A stretch of DNA of 64,000 bases from contig NZ_CP121668.1 in assembly GCF_029714425.1 (NCBI RefSeq), positions 1,068,501-1,132,500 of the forward strand, given 5' to 3'. The notes below the pieces were generated by a model. The model searched no databases, was not told where the DNA came from, and was given only the letters and a program-made list of their open reading frames with translations. The DNA is from Bradyrhizobium sp. CB2312. GTDB taxonomy: Bacteria > Pseudomonadota > Alphaproteobacteria > Rhizobiales > Xanthobacteraceae. Positions 28,001 through 37,186 of the stretch are shown here, in pieces (the first letter of the stretch is position 1; every line of letters starts with the position of its first letter). A program made the position numbers and the translations under genes.

Positions 28001-28195
28001 ATGGCATCTATCCTGAGTACTTTCATCCTGCCGATCGCGGTCGGCGCCGTTGCGCTGGTGCTGCTGCTCGGCCTCGTCAACATGATGCGTGGCGGCTCGC
28101 CCGACATTTCGCAGAAGCTGATGCGCTGGCGCGTGCTGCTTCAGTTCGTGGCGATCGTCATCGCGATGGCCGCGGTCTGGGCGATGGGGCGCTAG
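28001..28195 (+). CDS. Twin transmembrane protein, HIG1-like
   Basis: A 64-residue protein with two hydrophobic helices, PIAVGAVALVLLLGLVNMM and LLQFVAIVIAMAAVWAM, linked by a basic loop (SPDISQKLMRWRV). This matches the hypoxia-induced-gene-1 family, whose eukaryotic members assist cytochrome oxidase; the bacterial role is unknown. No strong ribosome site is visible before the ATG. It precedes the adenosyltransferase gene by 86 bp, with a palindromic repeat between them; similar pairs are common in rhizobial genomes as far as I recall. Confidence 0.8.
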   Translation: MASILSTFILPIAVGAVALVLLLGLVNMMRGGSPDISQKLMRWRVLLQFVAIVIAMAAVWAMGR

Positions 28196-28196
28196 G

Positions 28197-28264
28197 GCAT
28201 GATCCGGACCCGAAGGGCCGCGTTTGCGCAAAGTGTGAAGCGGTTTTCCGACAAGATCATGTCC
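28197..28264. repeat. Palindromic intergenic repeat, family C
   Basis: Flanked by GGCATGATCCGGACC at the left and GACAAGATCATGTCC at the right, with the inner motif GCGGTTTTCCGA also present in the copy at 32158. Confidence 0.75.
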
Positions 28265-28281
28265 TAAAACAAGAGGTCTAC

Positions 28282-28854
28282 ATGGTCACCTTGAACCGCA
28301 TCTATACGAAGACCGGTGACGACGGCACGACGGCGCTCGGCTCGGGTGAGCGCCGTCCGAAATATGATCTGCGCATCGCGGCCTATGGCACGGTCGACGA
28401 GACCAATGCCGCGATCGGCGTGGTGCGGCTGCACACCCATGACATGCCCGAATTCGACGCGATGCTGGGCCGCATCCAGAACGATCTGTTCGATCTCGGC
28501 GCGGATCTCGCAGTGCCCGAGCGGGAAGGCAAAGCGGAGCGGCTGCGGGTTGTCGCGAGCCAGGTCGAGCGGCTCGAGCGCGACATCGACACGCTCAACG
28601 ACAAGCTCGCGCCGCTGACGTCCTTCGTGTTGCCGGGCGGCACGCCCGCCGCGGCTTACCTCCACATCGCCCGCACGATATGCCGCAGGGCGGAACGCGT
28701 GATCGTGGAACTGGCGGCGCAGCCCGGCGAGCCCGTTGGTAGCGCTGGCATCCAGTATATGAACCGCCTGTCGGACTTCCTGTTCGTGGCCAGCCGCGCC
28801 GCTAACCATAACGGCGCCGGCGACGTGCTCTGGGTTCCTGGCCAGAACCGCTGA
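28282..28854 (+). CDS. Cob(I)alamin adenosyltransferase, PduO type
   Basis: A 190-residue cytoplasmic enzyme that transfers the adenosyl group of ATP to cob(I)alamin to form coenzyme B12. The N-terminal ATP-binding motif IYTKTGDDGTTALGSGERR is diagnostic, YGTVDETNAAIG is the second family block, and RRAERVIVELAA plus MNRLSDFLFVASRAAN form the conserved C-terminal helices. AAGAGG precedes the ATG at 28282. It is followed by etfBA after 125 bp. Confidence 0.92.
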   Translation: MVTLNRIYTKTGDDGTTALGSGERRPKYDLRIAAYGTVDETNAAIGVVRLHTHDMPEFDAMLGRIQNDLFDLGADLAVPEREGKAERLRVVASQVERLERDIDTLNDKLAPLTSFVLPGGTPAAAYLHIARTICRRAERVIVELAAQPGEPVGSAGIQYMNRLSDFLFVASRAANHNGAGDVLWVPGQNR

Positions 28855-28903
28855 CCCATTGAGATCAGCATTTCTAAGGTCTAAAATTTGGCCCTGTCGC
28901 GCG

Positions 28904-28932
28904 TTGACCGGGCCGGATCAGGCCTTTAGGTT
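28904..28932 (+). promoter_or_regulatory. Candidate housekeeping promoter of etfBA
   Basis: TTGACC (28904-28909), a 17-base spacer and TAGGTT (28927-28932), about 48 bp before the etfB start codon. The -10 is weak, but the same -35/-10 pair and spacing occur before metX at 50751. Confidence 0.5.
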
Positions 28933-28979
28933 CCGCGCCAGTTGAATACCCCCCTCCTAAATTGAGTGAAAGAGGATCG

Positions 28980-29729
28980 ATGAAGGTCTTAGTGCCGGTA
29001 AAGCGGGTGGTCGATTACAACGTCAAGGTCCGCGTCAAGGGCGATGGATCGGGCGTTGAACTCGCCAACGTCAAAATGTCCATGAACCCGTTCGACGAGA
29101 TCGCGGTCGAGGAAGCGCTGCGCCTGAAGGAAGGCGGCAAGGCGACCGAGGTCGTTGTGGTCTCCATCGGACCGGCGCAGGCGTCGGAGACGATCCGTAC
29201 CGGTCTTGCCATGGGCGCTGATCGCGGCATCCTGGTGAAGGCCGACGGCAACGTCGAGCCGCTTGCCGTTGCCAAGATCCTGAAGAAGATTGCTGAAGAA
29301 GAGCAACCGGGCCTGATCATCCTCGGCAAGCAGGCGATCGACGACGACTCGAACCAGACCGGCCAGATGCTGGCCGCGCTGCTCGGCTGGTCGCAGGCGA
29401 CCTTCGCCTCGAAGCTCGAGGTCGATGGTTCGGACTTCAAGGTCACCCGCGAAGTCGACGGCGGCCTGCAGACCGTGAAGCTGAAGGGACCGGCGATCGT
29501 CACCACCGACCTTCGCCTCAACGAGCCGCGCTATGCTTCGCTGCCCAACATCATGAAGGCCAAGAAGAAGCCGATCGCGGAGAAGGCTGTCGCCGATTAC
29601 GGCGTCGACGTCACCGCGCGTCTCGAGGTCCTCAAGACGACTGAACCGGCGGGCCGCAAGGCGGGCGTCAAGGTGAAGGACGTCGCCGAGCTGGTGTCGA
29701 AACTCAAGAACGAAGCCGGGGTGCTCTGA
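28980..29729 (+). CDS. etfB: Electron transfer flavoprotein subunit beta
   Basis: A 249-residue subunit of ETF, the FAD/AMP heterodimer that passes electrons from acyl-CoA and other dehydrogenases to ETF-quinone oxidoreductase. The N terminus [20 protein letters not shown] and the ETF-beta signature [20 protein letters not shown] are clear, as is the AMP-site segment [17 protein letters not shown]. The ATG at 28980 has GAGG upstream and is preferred to the longer frame from 28962. Its stop overlaps the etfA start (TGATG). Confidence 0.96.
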   Translation: MKVLVPVKRVVDYNVKVRVKGDGSGVELANVKMSMNPFDEIAVEEALRLKEGGKATEVVVVSIGPAQASETIRTGLAMGADRGILVKADGNVEPLAVAKILKKIAEEEQPGLIILGKQAIDDDSNQTGQMLAALLGWSQATFASKLEVDGSDFKVTREVDGGLQTVKLKGPAIVTTDLRLNEPRYASLPNIMKAKKKPIAEKAVADYGVDVTARLEVLKTTEPAGRKAGVKVKDVAELVSKLKNEAGVL

Positions 29730-30673
29730 TGACGACGCTTCTAATTGCCGAACACGACAATGCGTCGCTCAAGGATGCGACCAACAAGGCCCTGACCGCG
29801 GCTGCCGCGCTCGGCGCGGACGTCGAGGTGCTGGTGGCTGGCCAGAACGCCAAGGCCGCGGCAGACGCCGCCGCCAAGCTCGCCGGCGTCAAGAAGGTGC
29901 TGCTCGCCGACGGCGAGACCTATGCGCACGATCTCGCCGAGCCGCTGGCCGCGCTGATCGTCTCGCTCGCGCCGTCCTATGACGCGATCGTCGCGCCCGC
30001 GACCTCGCGCTTCAAGAACGTGATGCCGCGTGTCGCCGCCCTGCTCGATGTCATGCAGGTCTCGGAGATCATCAAGGTGGTCGCCCCCGATACCTATGAG
30101 CGTCCGATCTATGCCGGCAACGCCATTCAGACGGTGAAGTCGAAGGACGCCAAGAAGGTCATCACGGTCCGCACCTCCACCTTCGCCGCTGCGGGCGAGG
30201 GCGGCAGCGCGCCGGTCGAGAGCGTCTCTGCCGTGGCCGATCCGGGCCTGTCGACCTTCGTCGGCGAGGAAGTCGCCAAGAGCGACCGTCCGGAGCTGAC
30301 CTCGGCCAAGATCATCGTCTCCGGTGGCCGTGCCATGCAGAGCCGTGAGAACTTCGCCAAGTACATCGAGCCGCTGGCCGACAAGCTCGGCGCCGGCGTC
30401 GGCGCCTCGCGCGCGGCGGTGGACGCCGGCTATGCGCCGAACGACTGGCAGGTCGGCCAGACCGGCAAGGTCGTGGCCCCCGAGCTCTATGTCGCGGTGG
30501 GCATTTCCGGCGCGATCCAGCATCTGGCCGGCATGAAGGACTCCAAGGTGATCGTTGCGATCAACAAGGACGAGGACGCGCCGATCTTCCAGGTCGCCGA
30601 CTACGGCCTGGTCGCCGACCTCTACCAGGCGGTTCCGGAGCTGACGGCCGAACTCGGCAAGCTCGGCAAGTAA
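29729..30673 (+). CDS. etfA: Electron transfer flavoprotein subunit alpha
   Basis: A 314-residue subunit carrying the FAD. The C-terminal FAD-binding block [20 protein letters not shown] and the following [20 protein letters not shown] are the family signature, and [12 protein letters not shown] is another conserved segment. It is coupled to etfB by a one-base overlap and closed by a strong terminator at 30688. The 3-hydroxyacyl-CoA dehydrogenase next door fits a role in fatty acid and polyhydroxybutyrate metabolism. Confidence 0.96.
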   Translation: MTTLLIAEHDNASLKDATNKALTAAAALGADVEVLVAGQNAKAAADAAAKLAGVKKVLLADGETYAHDLAEPLAALIVSLAPSYDAIVAPATSRFKNVMPRVAALLDVMQVSEIIKVVAPDTYERPIYAGNAIQTVKSKDAKKVITVRTSTFAAAGEGGSAPVESVSAVADPGLSTFVGEEVAKSDRPELTSAKIIVSGGRAMQSRENFAKYIEPLADKLGAGVGASRAAVDAGYAPNDWQVGQTGKVVAPELYVAVGISGAIQHLAGMKDSKVIVAINKDEDAPIFQVADYGLVADLYQAVPELTAELGKLGK

Positions 30674-30687
30674 AACGCGTTAAAAAC

Positions 30688-30726
30688 ACCGGCCGGAGGC
30701 ATAAACTCCGGCCGGTTTTTCTTTTT
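30688..30726 (+). terminator. Intrinsic terminator after etfBA
   Basis: ACCGGCCGGAG and CTCCGGCCGGT form a perfect 11-bp stem around a seven-base loop, followed by TTTTTCTTTTT. Confidence 0.93.
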
Positions 30727-30881
30727 CGAGGCGTTTTCTTTGGCGTGGTGCACGCCTTCGAAGCGATCCAATCTAGGTTTCGAGCCCGGGTTCTGATTAA
30801 ATCGGCTCCTGGTCAAATCAGACCTCCCGGCTCAGGGGATAGGCAGGGCGCGATCTGCGCGCCGTTCCGGTGGATGACATT

Positions 30882-31763
30882 ATGGCGGCAGTGATCAAGA
30901 AGGTCGGCGTGATCGGCGCGGGTCAGATGGGCAATGGCATCGCGCATGTCGCGGCGCTGGCCGGCTTCGACGTGGTGCTCAACGACGTTTCGGCCGACCG
31001 CCTCAAGTCGGGCATGGCCACCATCAACGGCAACCTGGCGCGCCAGGTCTCCAAGAAGGCCGTGACCGAGGACGACAAGGCCAAGGCGATCGCGCGCATC
31101 AAGCTCGCCGAGAAGCTGGACGACCTCGCCGACTGCGACCTCGTGATCGAGACCGCGGTCGAGAAGGAAGAGGTCAAGCGCAAGATCTTCCACGAGCTCT
31201 GCGCGGTGCTGAAGCCCGAGGCGATCGTCGCCTCCGACACCTCGTCGATCTCGATCACGCGGCTAGCCGCCGCGACCGACCGCCCCGAGCGCTTCATCGG
31301 CATTCACTTCATGAATCCGGTGCCGCTGATGGAGCTGGTGGAGCTCATCCGCGGCATCGCCACCGACGATTCGACCTTCGATGCCTCCAAGGAATTCGTC
31401 GCCAAGCTCGGCAAGCAGGTCGCGGTCTCCGAGGATTTCCCGGCCTTCATCGTCAACCGCATCCTGCTGCCGATGATCAACGAGGCGATCTACACGCTGT
31501 ATGAAGGCGTCGGCAACGTCGAGGCGATCGACGCGGCGATGAAGCTCGGCGCCCACCATCCGATGGGCCCGCTGGAGCTTGCCGATTTCATTGGCCTCGA
31601 TACCTGCCTGTCGATCATGCAGGTGCTGCACGAGGGCCTCGCCGACTCCAAGTACCGCCCGTGCCCGCTGCTGGTGAAATACGTCGAGGCCGGCTGGCTC
31701 GGCCGCAAGACCCAGCGCGGCTTCTACGACTACCGCGGCGCCAAGCCGGTTCCGACAAGATAA
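30882..31763 (+). CDS. 3-hydroxybutyryl-CoA dehydrogenase
   Basis: A 293-residue NAD(P)-dependent enzyme. The Rossmann motif VGVIGAGQMGNGIAHVAALA is followed by the catalytic-domain blocks GIHFMNPVPLMELVELIRG (with the active-site His) and AFIVNRILLPMINEAIYTLY; HHPMGPLELADFIGLDTCLS closes the family pattern. It reduces acetoacetyl-CoA or oxidises 3-hydroxybutyryl-CoA. The ATG at 30882 has GGTGGA at a good distance; a GTG at 30870 would add four residues. It lies just downstream of etfBA but after a terminator, so it needs its own promoter. Confidence 0.94.
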   Translation: MAAVIKKVGVIGAGQMGNGIAHVAALAGFDVVLNDVSADRLKSGMATINGNLARQVSKKAVTEDDKAKAIARIKLAEKLDDLADCDLVIETAVEKEEVKRKIFHELCAVLKPEAIVASDTSSISITRLAAATDRPERFIGIHFMNPVPLMELVELIRGIATDDSTFDASKEFVAKLGKQVAVSEDFPAFIVNRILLPMINEAIYTLYEGVGNVEAIDAAMKLGAHHPMGPLELADFIGLDTCLSIMQVLHEGLADSKYRPCPLLVKYVEAGWLGRKTQRGFYDYRGAKPVPTR

Positions 31764-31773
31764 GGCCGCGGTG

Positions 31774-31870
31774 GCCGTAGGGTGGGCAAAGCGAAGCGTG
31801 CCCACGGCTTCCATCCAATTGCGGACAGATGGTGGGCACGGCGCAAGTGCGTCTTTGCCCACCCTACGGC
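31774..31870. repeat. Palindromic intergenic repeat, family B
   Basis: GCCGTAGGGTGGGCAAAG at the left is mirrored by CTTTGCCCACCCTACGGC at the right, with inner GCGTGCCCAC/GTGGGCACGGC copies. A second, very similar copy is at 54706. Confidence 0.92.
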
Positions 31871-31963
31871 ACTATCGCCCTGCTGCCGCACATCCGCCCT
31901 GCGACGATTCATGTCCCATTAACCGCTCGCGTCTAGGCTGCACCCAGTACGAGGGTTCGCGTA

Positions 31964-32158
31964 ATGGACATGATGGCAATGGTCAGCACCATGCTGGCCG
32001 CTCAGCAAGGCGCGCTGCAATCGAATATCGCGGCGACGCTGACCAAGCAGAACATGGATATGGAGAAATCCACCGTCCTGACGCTGCTCGGCGCCGGTCA
32101 GCCTTCGCTTGCCAATGTCGGCCCCGGCGTCGGCGGCAATCTCAACGTCACCGCCTAG
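31964..32158 (+). CDS. Small YjfB-like putative motility protein
   Basis: A 64-residue protein, MDMMAMVSTMLAAQQGALQS followed by a heptad-like amphipathic stretch and a Gly/Pro-rich tail ending GGNLNVTA. The size and pattern (short N-terminal MxxxAMxxSMxxAQ-like motif and helix) match the YjfB putative-motility family. Its molecular role is not known and no flagellar genes are nearby. Its stop codon is the first part of a palindromic repeat. Convergent with tlpA. Confidence 0.65.
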   Translation: MDMMAMVSTMLAAQQGALQSNIAATLTKQNMDMEKSTVLTLLGAGQPSLANVGPGVGGNLNVTA

Positions 32159-32206
32159 CGCATGATCCGGAAAAGTGGGTACCGGTTTTCCGATCAGATC
32201 ATGCGC
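32158..32206. repeat. Palindromic intergenic repeat, family C
   Basis: GCGCATGATCCGGAAAA and TTTTCCGATCAGATCATGCGC are inverted with small mismatches around GTGGGTACCG. It lies between the convergent YjfB-like and tlpA genes and may serve as a bidirectional terminator. Confidence 0.85.
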
Positions 32207-32218
32207 AGATAAAAGTAC

Positions 32219-32884
32219 CTAAAGCGACGCGGCGGCCTTGCCGGTCGCGGCACGCAGCAGCTTGAGCGCGTCCTCGCTCGCCCATTCCGCCGGCCCGGCG
32301 ATTGTCGCGATCTCGCAGCCCTGCGGGTCGACCAGCACCGAGGTCGGCATGCCCAGCGCCCGGCCTATGGCCTTAAGATCCTGAAAAACCTTGGCTTTTT
32401 GGTCGTTGAAGTAGCCAAGACGGGTCAGATTGGCCTCTTTCAGGAAGGTCTTGGGCTTTTCGGGGTCGCGGGTGTCGATATTGATCGCCACCACCTCGAA
32501 ATTCGGGCCCGACAGCTTGCCCTGGAGCTCATCCAGCGCCGGCATCTCCTTCCGGCACGGCACGCACCAGGTGGCCCAGAGGTTCACCAGCAGCGTCTTG
32601 CCGCGGAAATCCGAGAGCTTCTTCGGCTTGCCGTCGGCGTCCTCGAAGGTGAGGTCGGGCAGCTTCAACGGCGCGCTCGCCATGGTCAGGGCGGCCAGCT
32701 CGCCATGGGCGAGCGGGGCGATCTTCTGGGCCGTGGCCACCGCCGGCTTGCAGGTCGGATCGCCTGAAGGCGCCCGGCTCAGGCCCAGCCCGTACAGCGC
32801 GGCGAAGCCGGCCAGCCCCCCGACCACCACGGTGGCGATGACGATGGGGATCCGGCGCGTGGCGGAAGGCTTTGGGTCGAGCAT
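32219..32884 (-). CDS. tlpA: Membrane-anchored periplasmic thioredoxin TlpA
   Basis: A 221-residue protein, the same length as Bradyrhizobium TlpA from memory. One N-terminal helix ([20 protein letters not shown], about residues 13-32) anchors a periplasmic thioredoxin domain with the active site [18 protein letters not shown] (C107 and C110). The cis-Pro segment is [12 protein letters not shown]. In B. japonicum TlpA keeps ScoI and the copper chaperone PcuC reduced for maturation of the CuA centre of cytochrome aa3. The ATG at 32884 is chosen over the one at 32896 to match the known length. Divergent from argH. Confidence 0.95.
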   Translation of the reverse strand: MLDPKPSATRRIPIVIATVVVGGLAGFAALYGLGLSRAPSGDPTCKPAVATAQKIAPLAHGELAALTMASAPLKLPDLTFEDADGKPKKLSDFRGKTLLVNLWATWCVPCRKEMPALDELQGKLSGPNFEVVAINIDTRDPEKPKTFLKEANLTRLGYFNDQKAKVFQDLKAIGRALGMPTSVLVDPQGCEIATIAGPAEWASEDALKLLRAATGKAAASL

Positions 32885-32985
32885 ATCGTTTGTCATCCGG
32901 TCGCAGATATGGCTATCAGGGGCCTCTTAATACGGCTGGCCTTCGCCAGCAAACATGCGGCAAAGCAAGGCGTGAGCAGGGGATC

Positions 32986-34383
32986 ATGAGCAACAAGATG
33001 TGGGGCGGCCGGTTCTCGGAACGTCCCGATGAGATCATGGAAGAGATCAACGTCTCCATCGACGTCGATCGTCACCTCTTTGCCCAGGACATTGCCGCGT
33101 CCAAGGCCCACGCCGCGATGCTCGCCGCGAAGGGCATCATCACGGCCTCTGATGCGAAAAATATCGGCAAGGGTCTAGACACGATTTTGTCAGAGATCGG
33201 CAAGGGCGACTTCACGTTCAAGCGCGCGCTCGAAGACATCCATATGAACGTCGAGAGCCGCCTGTCCGAGCTGATCGGCCCCGCCGCCGGCCGCCTGCAC
33301 ACCGCGCGCTCGCGCAACGACCAGGTCGCGACCGACTTCCGTCTCTATGTCCGCGACATCGTCGACGAGACCGACGCCGCGCTCGCCGAATTCCAGCAGG
33401 CGCTGGTGGCGCGCGCGCTCGAGCATGCCGGCACCGTCATGCCCGGCTTCACGCATCTGCAGACCGCGCAGCCCGTGACCTTCGGCCATCATCTGCTTGC
33501 CTATGTCGAGATGGCCGCGCGCGACCGCGGCCGTTTCCAGGACGCGCGCAAGCGGCTCAACGAATCGCCGCTCGGCGCCGCCGCGCTCGCCGGCACCTCG
33601 TTCCCGATCGACCGTCACGCCACCGCGAAGGCGCTTCTCTTCGACCGCCCGATGGCGAACTCGCTCGATGCGGTCTCCGACCGTGACTTCGTGCTGGAGA
33701 CGCTGTCGGCGGCCTCGATCTGCGCCGTGCACATGTCGCGCTTTGCCGAGGAGATCGTGATCTGGACCTCGCCGCTGGTGGGCCTGATCCGCCTCAGCGA
33801 CAAGTTCACCACGGGCTCCTCGATCATGCCGCAGAAGCGCAACCCGGATGCCGCAGAACTGGTGCGCGCCAAGACCGGGCGCGTCATCGGTGCGCTCAAC
33901 GGCCTCCTGATCGTCATGAAGGGCCTGCCGCTCGCCTATCAAAAGGACATGCAAGAGGACAAGCAGGGCGCCATGGAGGGCTTTGCCGCGCTGTCGCTGG
34001 CGATTCGCGCCATGACCGGCATGGTCCGCGACCTCGTGCCCGACGAGGCCAAGATGAAGGCTGCCGCCGGGGAGGGCTATGCCACCGCGACGGACCTTGC
34101 CGACTGGCTGGTGCGGACGCTGAAGATGCCGTTCCGCGACGCGCACCACGTCACCGGCCGCATCGTCGCCAAGGCCGCTGAGGGTGGCGTGGCGCTGCAC
34201 GAGCTGCCGCTGAAGGACATGCAGGCGATCGAGCCCAAGATCACCAAGGACGTGCTCGGCGTGCTCTCGGTCGAATCGTCGGTGAAGAGCCGGACCAGCT
34301 TCGGCGGCACCGCGCCGAAGAACGTGGCGTCGCAGGCAAAGAGCTGGGCGAAGCGGCTCGAAAAAGAGCGAAAATTGGGCTGA
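32986..34383 (+). CDS. argH: Argininosuccinate lyase
   Basis: A 465-residue enzyme of the fumarase/aspartase superfamily that splits argininosuccinate into arginine and fumarate. The signature [12 protein letters not shown] is intact, [16 protein letters not shown] is the substrate-binding loop, and TFGHHLLAY holds the catalytic His region. The ATG at 32986 has AGGGGAT upstream and gives the family's usual length. It is divergent from tlpA and followed by a lipoprotein gene and lysA on the same strand, a gene order I recall for Bradyrhizobium. Confidence 0.96.
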   Translation: MSNKMWGGRFSERPDEIMEEINVSIDVDRHLFAQDIAASKAHAAMLAAKGIITASDAKNIGKGLDTILSEIGKGDFTFKRALEDIHMNVESRLSELIGPAAGRLHTARSRNDQVATDFRLYVRDIVDETDAALAEFQQALVARALEHAGTVMPGFTHLQTAQPVTFGHHLLAYVEMAARDRGRFQDARKRLNESPLGAAALAGTSFPIDRHATAKALLFDRPMANSLDAVSDRDFVLETLSAASICAVHMSRFAEEIVIWTSPLVGLIRLSDKFTTGSSIMPQKRNPDAAELVRAKTGRVIGALNGLLIVMKGLPLAYQKDMQEDKQGAMEGFAALSLAIRAMTGMVRDLVPDEAKMKAAAGEGYATATDLADWLVRTLKMPFRDAHHVTGRIVAKAAEGGVALHELPLKDMQAIEPKITKDVLGVLSVESSVKSRTSFGGTAPKNVASQAKSWAKRLEKERKLG

Positions 34384-34476
34384 GGGCAAAATTTCGCTTA
34401 TGTTTCATGGTCATCCGGCTCTCGCCAGAGCGCGCCAATCTCTGTATGGTGCGCGCCGCGTAGTGGGGATTTCGTC

Positions 34477-34767
34477 GTGACGTCAAAGTTTCGCCCGGCC
34501 GGCTCGGGTTGGGCCATCATTGTCTTGAGCCTGACGGCGCTTGCGCTCGCCGGCTGCGGCCGCAGGGGCCCGCTGGATCTGCCGCCGACCGCCTCCAGCG
34601 CGTCCACGGCCAATATCGCAGCGCCGACCGACACCGAGATCGAAGCCCAGAAAACGCCGAGCGTGTTCAACCCCACCTATGGTGCGGAGGCTGCGCCGGC
34701 GGCGCCCAAGGGCAGCAAGAAATCGTTTATCCTCGACCCGCTCCTGGACGAAAGACCCAGCCGGTAG
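34477..34767 (+). CDS. Small lipoprotein, LptM-like (TlpB-like)
   Basis: A 96-residue protein with a lipoprotein signal: WAIIVLSLTALALAGCGRRG has the lipobox LAGC with the modified Cys at about residue 27. The motif CGRRGPLDLPP right after the lipid anchor is typical of the LptM/LPAM_2 group, whose E. coli member assists LptD maturation in the outer membrane. The remainder is low-complexity. The start is GTG at 34477 with GGGGAT upstream. It lies between argH and lysA and is probably co-transcribed with both. Confidence 0.8.
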   Translation: MTSKFRPAGSGWAIIVLSLTALALAGCGRRGPLDLPPTASSASTANIAAPTDTEIEAQKTPSVFNPTYGAEAAPAAPKGSKKSFILDPLLDERPSR

Positions 34768-34790
34768 GCTGGCGCAACCGAGCCAACGCC

Positions 34791-36056
34791 ATGAACCATT
34801 TCGACTACCGCAACGGCGTGCTGCACGCCGAGGCGGTGAACCTGTCCGAGCTGGCCGCAACCATCGGCACGCCTTTCTACTGCTATTCGACCGCGACGCT
34901 GGAGCGGCACTACCGCGTCTTCGCCGACGCCTTTGCCGGCGAGAAGGTGCTGGTCTGCTACGCCATGAAGGCGAACTCCAACCAGTCCGTGCTGCGCACG
35001 CTGGCCAAGCTCGGGGCCGGCGCCGACGTCGTCTCCGGCGGCGAGCTGAAGCGCGCGCTGGCCGCGGGCATTCCCGGCAGCAAGATCGTGTTCTCCGGTG
35101 TCGGAAAGACGGAAGCAGAGCTGCGCGCAGCACTCGCCGCCGACATCCTCTGCCTCAACGTCGAATCCGAGCCTGAGCTTGAGCTGCTCTCGCGCCTTGC
35201 GACCGAGATGGGCAAGACCGCGCGCATCTCCGTGCGCGTCAATCCCGACGTCGATGCCGGCACGCACGCCAAGATCTCGACCGGCAAGTCCGAGAACAAG
35301 TTCGGCATTCCGATCGCCTATGCCCGCGAGGTCTATGCTCGCGCCGCCAAGCTGCCGGGTATCGAGGTGACCGGCACCGACGTGCATATCGGCAGCCAGA
35401 TCACTGATCTGTCCAAGATGGAGACCGCGTTCCGCATCCTCTCCGAATTCGTGCAGACGCTGCGCAGCGACGGCCACAACATCAGCCACGTCGATTTCGG
35501 CGGCGGCCTCGGCATTCCCTATTACATGGACCGCGAAGCGCCGCCGGCGCCCGATGCCTATGCGGCCATGGTCAAGCGCGTCAGCCACAATCTCGGCTGC
35601 ACGCTGATGTTCGAGCCGGGCCGCATGATCGTCGGCAATGCCGGCATCCTCGTCGCCAAGGTCATCTATGTGAAGCATGGCGACGGCAAGAACTTCGTCA
35701 TCATCGACGCCGCGATGAACGATCTGATCCGCCCGACGCTGTATGAGGCCCATCACGACATCCTGCCGGTGATGCAGCCCGCCAGGGGCGCCGTCACCAT
35801 CATGGCCGACGTCGTCGGCCCGGTCTGCGAGACCGGCGACTATCTCGCGCTCGACCGTACGCTGCCGACGCCGAAGGCGGGTGACCTCCTCGCCATCATG
35901 ACCGCGGGCGCCTATGGCGCGGTGCAGGCCGGCACCTACAACACGCGGCCCTTGGTGCCCGAGGTGCTGGTGAAGGACGACCAATACGCCGTGGTGCGCC
36001 CGCGCGTCGAGGTCGAGCAACTGATCGCGATGGATACACCCGCGCCCTGGCTATGA
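34791..36056 (+). CDS. lysA: Diaminopimelate decarboxylase
   Basis: A 421-residue PLP enzyme (fold III) that makes L-lysine from meso-diaminopimelate. The PLP lysine is in VLVCYAMKANSNQSVL; GSQITDLSKME and VDFGGGLGIPY bind the cofactor phosphate; EPGRMIVGNAG and the active-site Cys motif GPVCETGDYLA are intact; and the C-terminal AGAYGAVQAGTYN closes the pattern. The ATG is at 34791, 23 bp after the lipoprotein gene. Confidence 0.96.
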   Translation: MNHFDYRNGVLHAEAVNLSELAATIGTPFYCYSTATLERHYRVFADAFAGEKVLVCYAMKANSNQSVLRTLAKLGAGADVVSGGELKRALAAGIPGSKIVFSGVGKTEAELRAALAADILCLNVESEPELELLSRLATEMGKTARISVRVNPDVDAGTHAKISTGKSENKFGIPIAYAREVYARAAKLPGIEVTGTDVHIGSQITDLSKMETAFRILSEFVQTLRSDGHNISHVDFGGGLGIPYYMDREAPPAPDAYAAMVKRVSHNLGCTLMFEPGRMIVGNAGILVAKVIYVKHGDGKNFVIIDAAMNDLIRPTLYEAHHDILPVMQPARGAVTIMADVVGPVCETGDYLALDRTLPTPKAGDLLAIMTAGAYGAVQAGTYNTRPLVPEVLVKDDQYAVVRPRVEVEQLIAMDTPAPWL

Positions 36057-36065
36057 TTGATTGAC

Positions 36066-36150
36066 CGTAGCCCGGATGGAGCGCAGCGAAATCCGGGTTC
36101 TCGCCAAGCATTACCGACCCCGGATTACGCTGCGCTCCATCCGGGCTACG
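36066..36150. repeat. Palindromic intergenic repeat, family D
   Basis: CGTAGCCCGGATGGAGCGCA at the left is mirrored by TGCGCTCCATCCGGGCTACG at the right, a near-perfect inversion. It lies between convergent lysA and the 3-hydroxyisobutyrate-dehydrogenase-family gene. Confidence 0.93.
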
Positions 36151-36159
36151 GGACTGGCG

Positions 36160-37050
36160 TTATTTCTTCTCGCCAACCACAACACCCGCCTTGTTCTCGA
36201 TCGGCTTGATCGCCGCGGTGAAATCGGACTCGGCGCCTTCCGCGCTGATGACCGTCTCCCATAGCCGTCCCACCGCGTCGGCAACTTCCATCGACAGGCC
36301 GAGCTGCTTCATCTCCTCCAGCGCGAGCCGCACGTCCTTCACCATCAATCCCGTGGCGAAGCCGAAGTCGAATGTGCGCGGCAGCACCGAGCGCGGAAAC
36401 TTGTCGCGGCTCGCGGTGTTCATGCCCGAGCCGGCATTGATGACGTCGATCATCACGGCGGGATCGAGCCCGGCTTTCACGCCCATCACCACCGCCTCCG
36501 ACGTTGCCACGATGGCGGTGGCCGAGAGGAAATTGTTGGCGAGCTTCATGGTCTGCGCCGCGCCGGGCTTCTCGCCGATGAAGAAAACTTTTCCGATCAC
36601 GTCGAGCGCGGGCTTGAGCAGTTCGAACTCCGCCTTCGGCCCCGACACCATCACCGCCAGCGTGCCCTTTTCGGCGCCGCCGACGCCGCCGGACACCGGG
36701 CAGTCGATCTGCACGATGTTGCGCTTCGCGAGCAAGCCGTGAATCTTCGCCGCCATCGCCGAGCCGACGGTGGAGAGATCAATGAAGCGTTTTGCGCGGC
36801 TTCCCTCGATCACGCCGCTCGCGCCCGTGGCGACCTCGAGCGAAGCCTGCAACGAGGGCAGGCTCGCCATCACGGTCTCGACCTGGTCGGCGACGTCCTT
36901 CGGCGATGTCGCAGCGGTTGCGCCGCGCGCCACCAACTTGTCCGTGACCTCCTTGCGCGTGTCGAACACGACGAGCTTGTGGCCGGCCTCGATCAGCCGC
37001 CGCGCCATCGGGAAACCCATGTTTCCGAGGCCGATGAATCCGATGTCCAT
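36160..37050 (-). CDS. 3-hydroxyisobutyrate dehydrogenase family NAD(P)-dependent oxidoreductase
   Basis: A 296-residue beta-hydroxyacid dehydrogenase. IGFIGLGNMGFPMARRLIEA is the family N terminus and NAD(P) site, CPVSGGVGGAEKGTLAVMVS is the substrate-binding loop, and KLANNFLSATAIVATSEAV carries the catalytic Lys and Asn. Possible substrates include 3-hydroxyisobutyrate (valine breakdown), tartronate semialdehyde or related acids. It lies upstream of nothing obvious except a palindromic repeat and follows the carboxymuconolactone-type gene on the same strand by 136 bp. Confidence 0.9.
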   Translation of the reverse strand: MDIGFIGLGNMGFPMARRLIEAGHKLVVFDTRKEVTDKLVARGATAATSPKDVADQVETVMASLPSLQASLEVATGASGVIEGSRAKRFIDLSTVGSAMAAKIHGLLAKRNIVQIDCPVSGGVGGAEKGTLAVMVSGPKAEFELLKPALDVIGKVFFIGEKPGAAQTMKLANNFLSATAIVATSEAVVMGVKAGLDPAVMIDVINAGSGMNTASRDKFPRSVLPRTFDFGFATGLMVKDVRLALEEMKQLGLSMEVADAVGRLWETVISAEGAESDFTAAIKPIENKAGVVVGEKK

Positions 37051-37069
37051 GGTCCTATTTCCTTCCCGT

Positions 37070-37156
37070 CGTCATTGCGAGGAGCGAAGCGACGAAGCAA
37101 ATCCAGGCTGTCTCCGTGGAGGAACTCTGGATTGCTTCGCTTCGCTCGCAATGACG
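37070..37156. repeat. Palindromic intergenic repeat, family A
   Basis: CGTCATTGCGAGGAGCGAAG at the left is mirrored by CTTCGCTCGCAATGACG at the right; the centre repeats CCAGGC/CTCTGG-like arms as at 15949 and 52839. Confidence 0.9.
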
Positions 37157-37186
37157 GAGCAATACGTTGAATGCTGTTTGTCGGCC

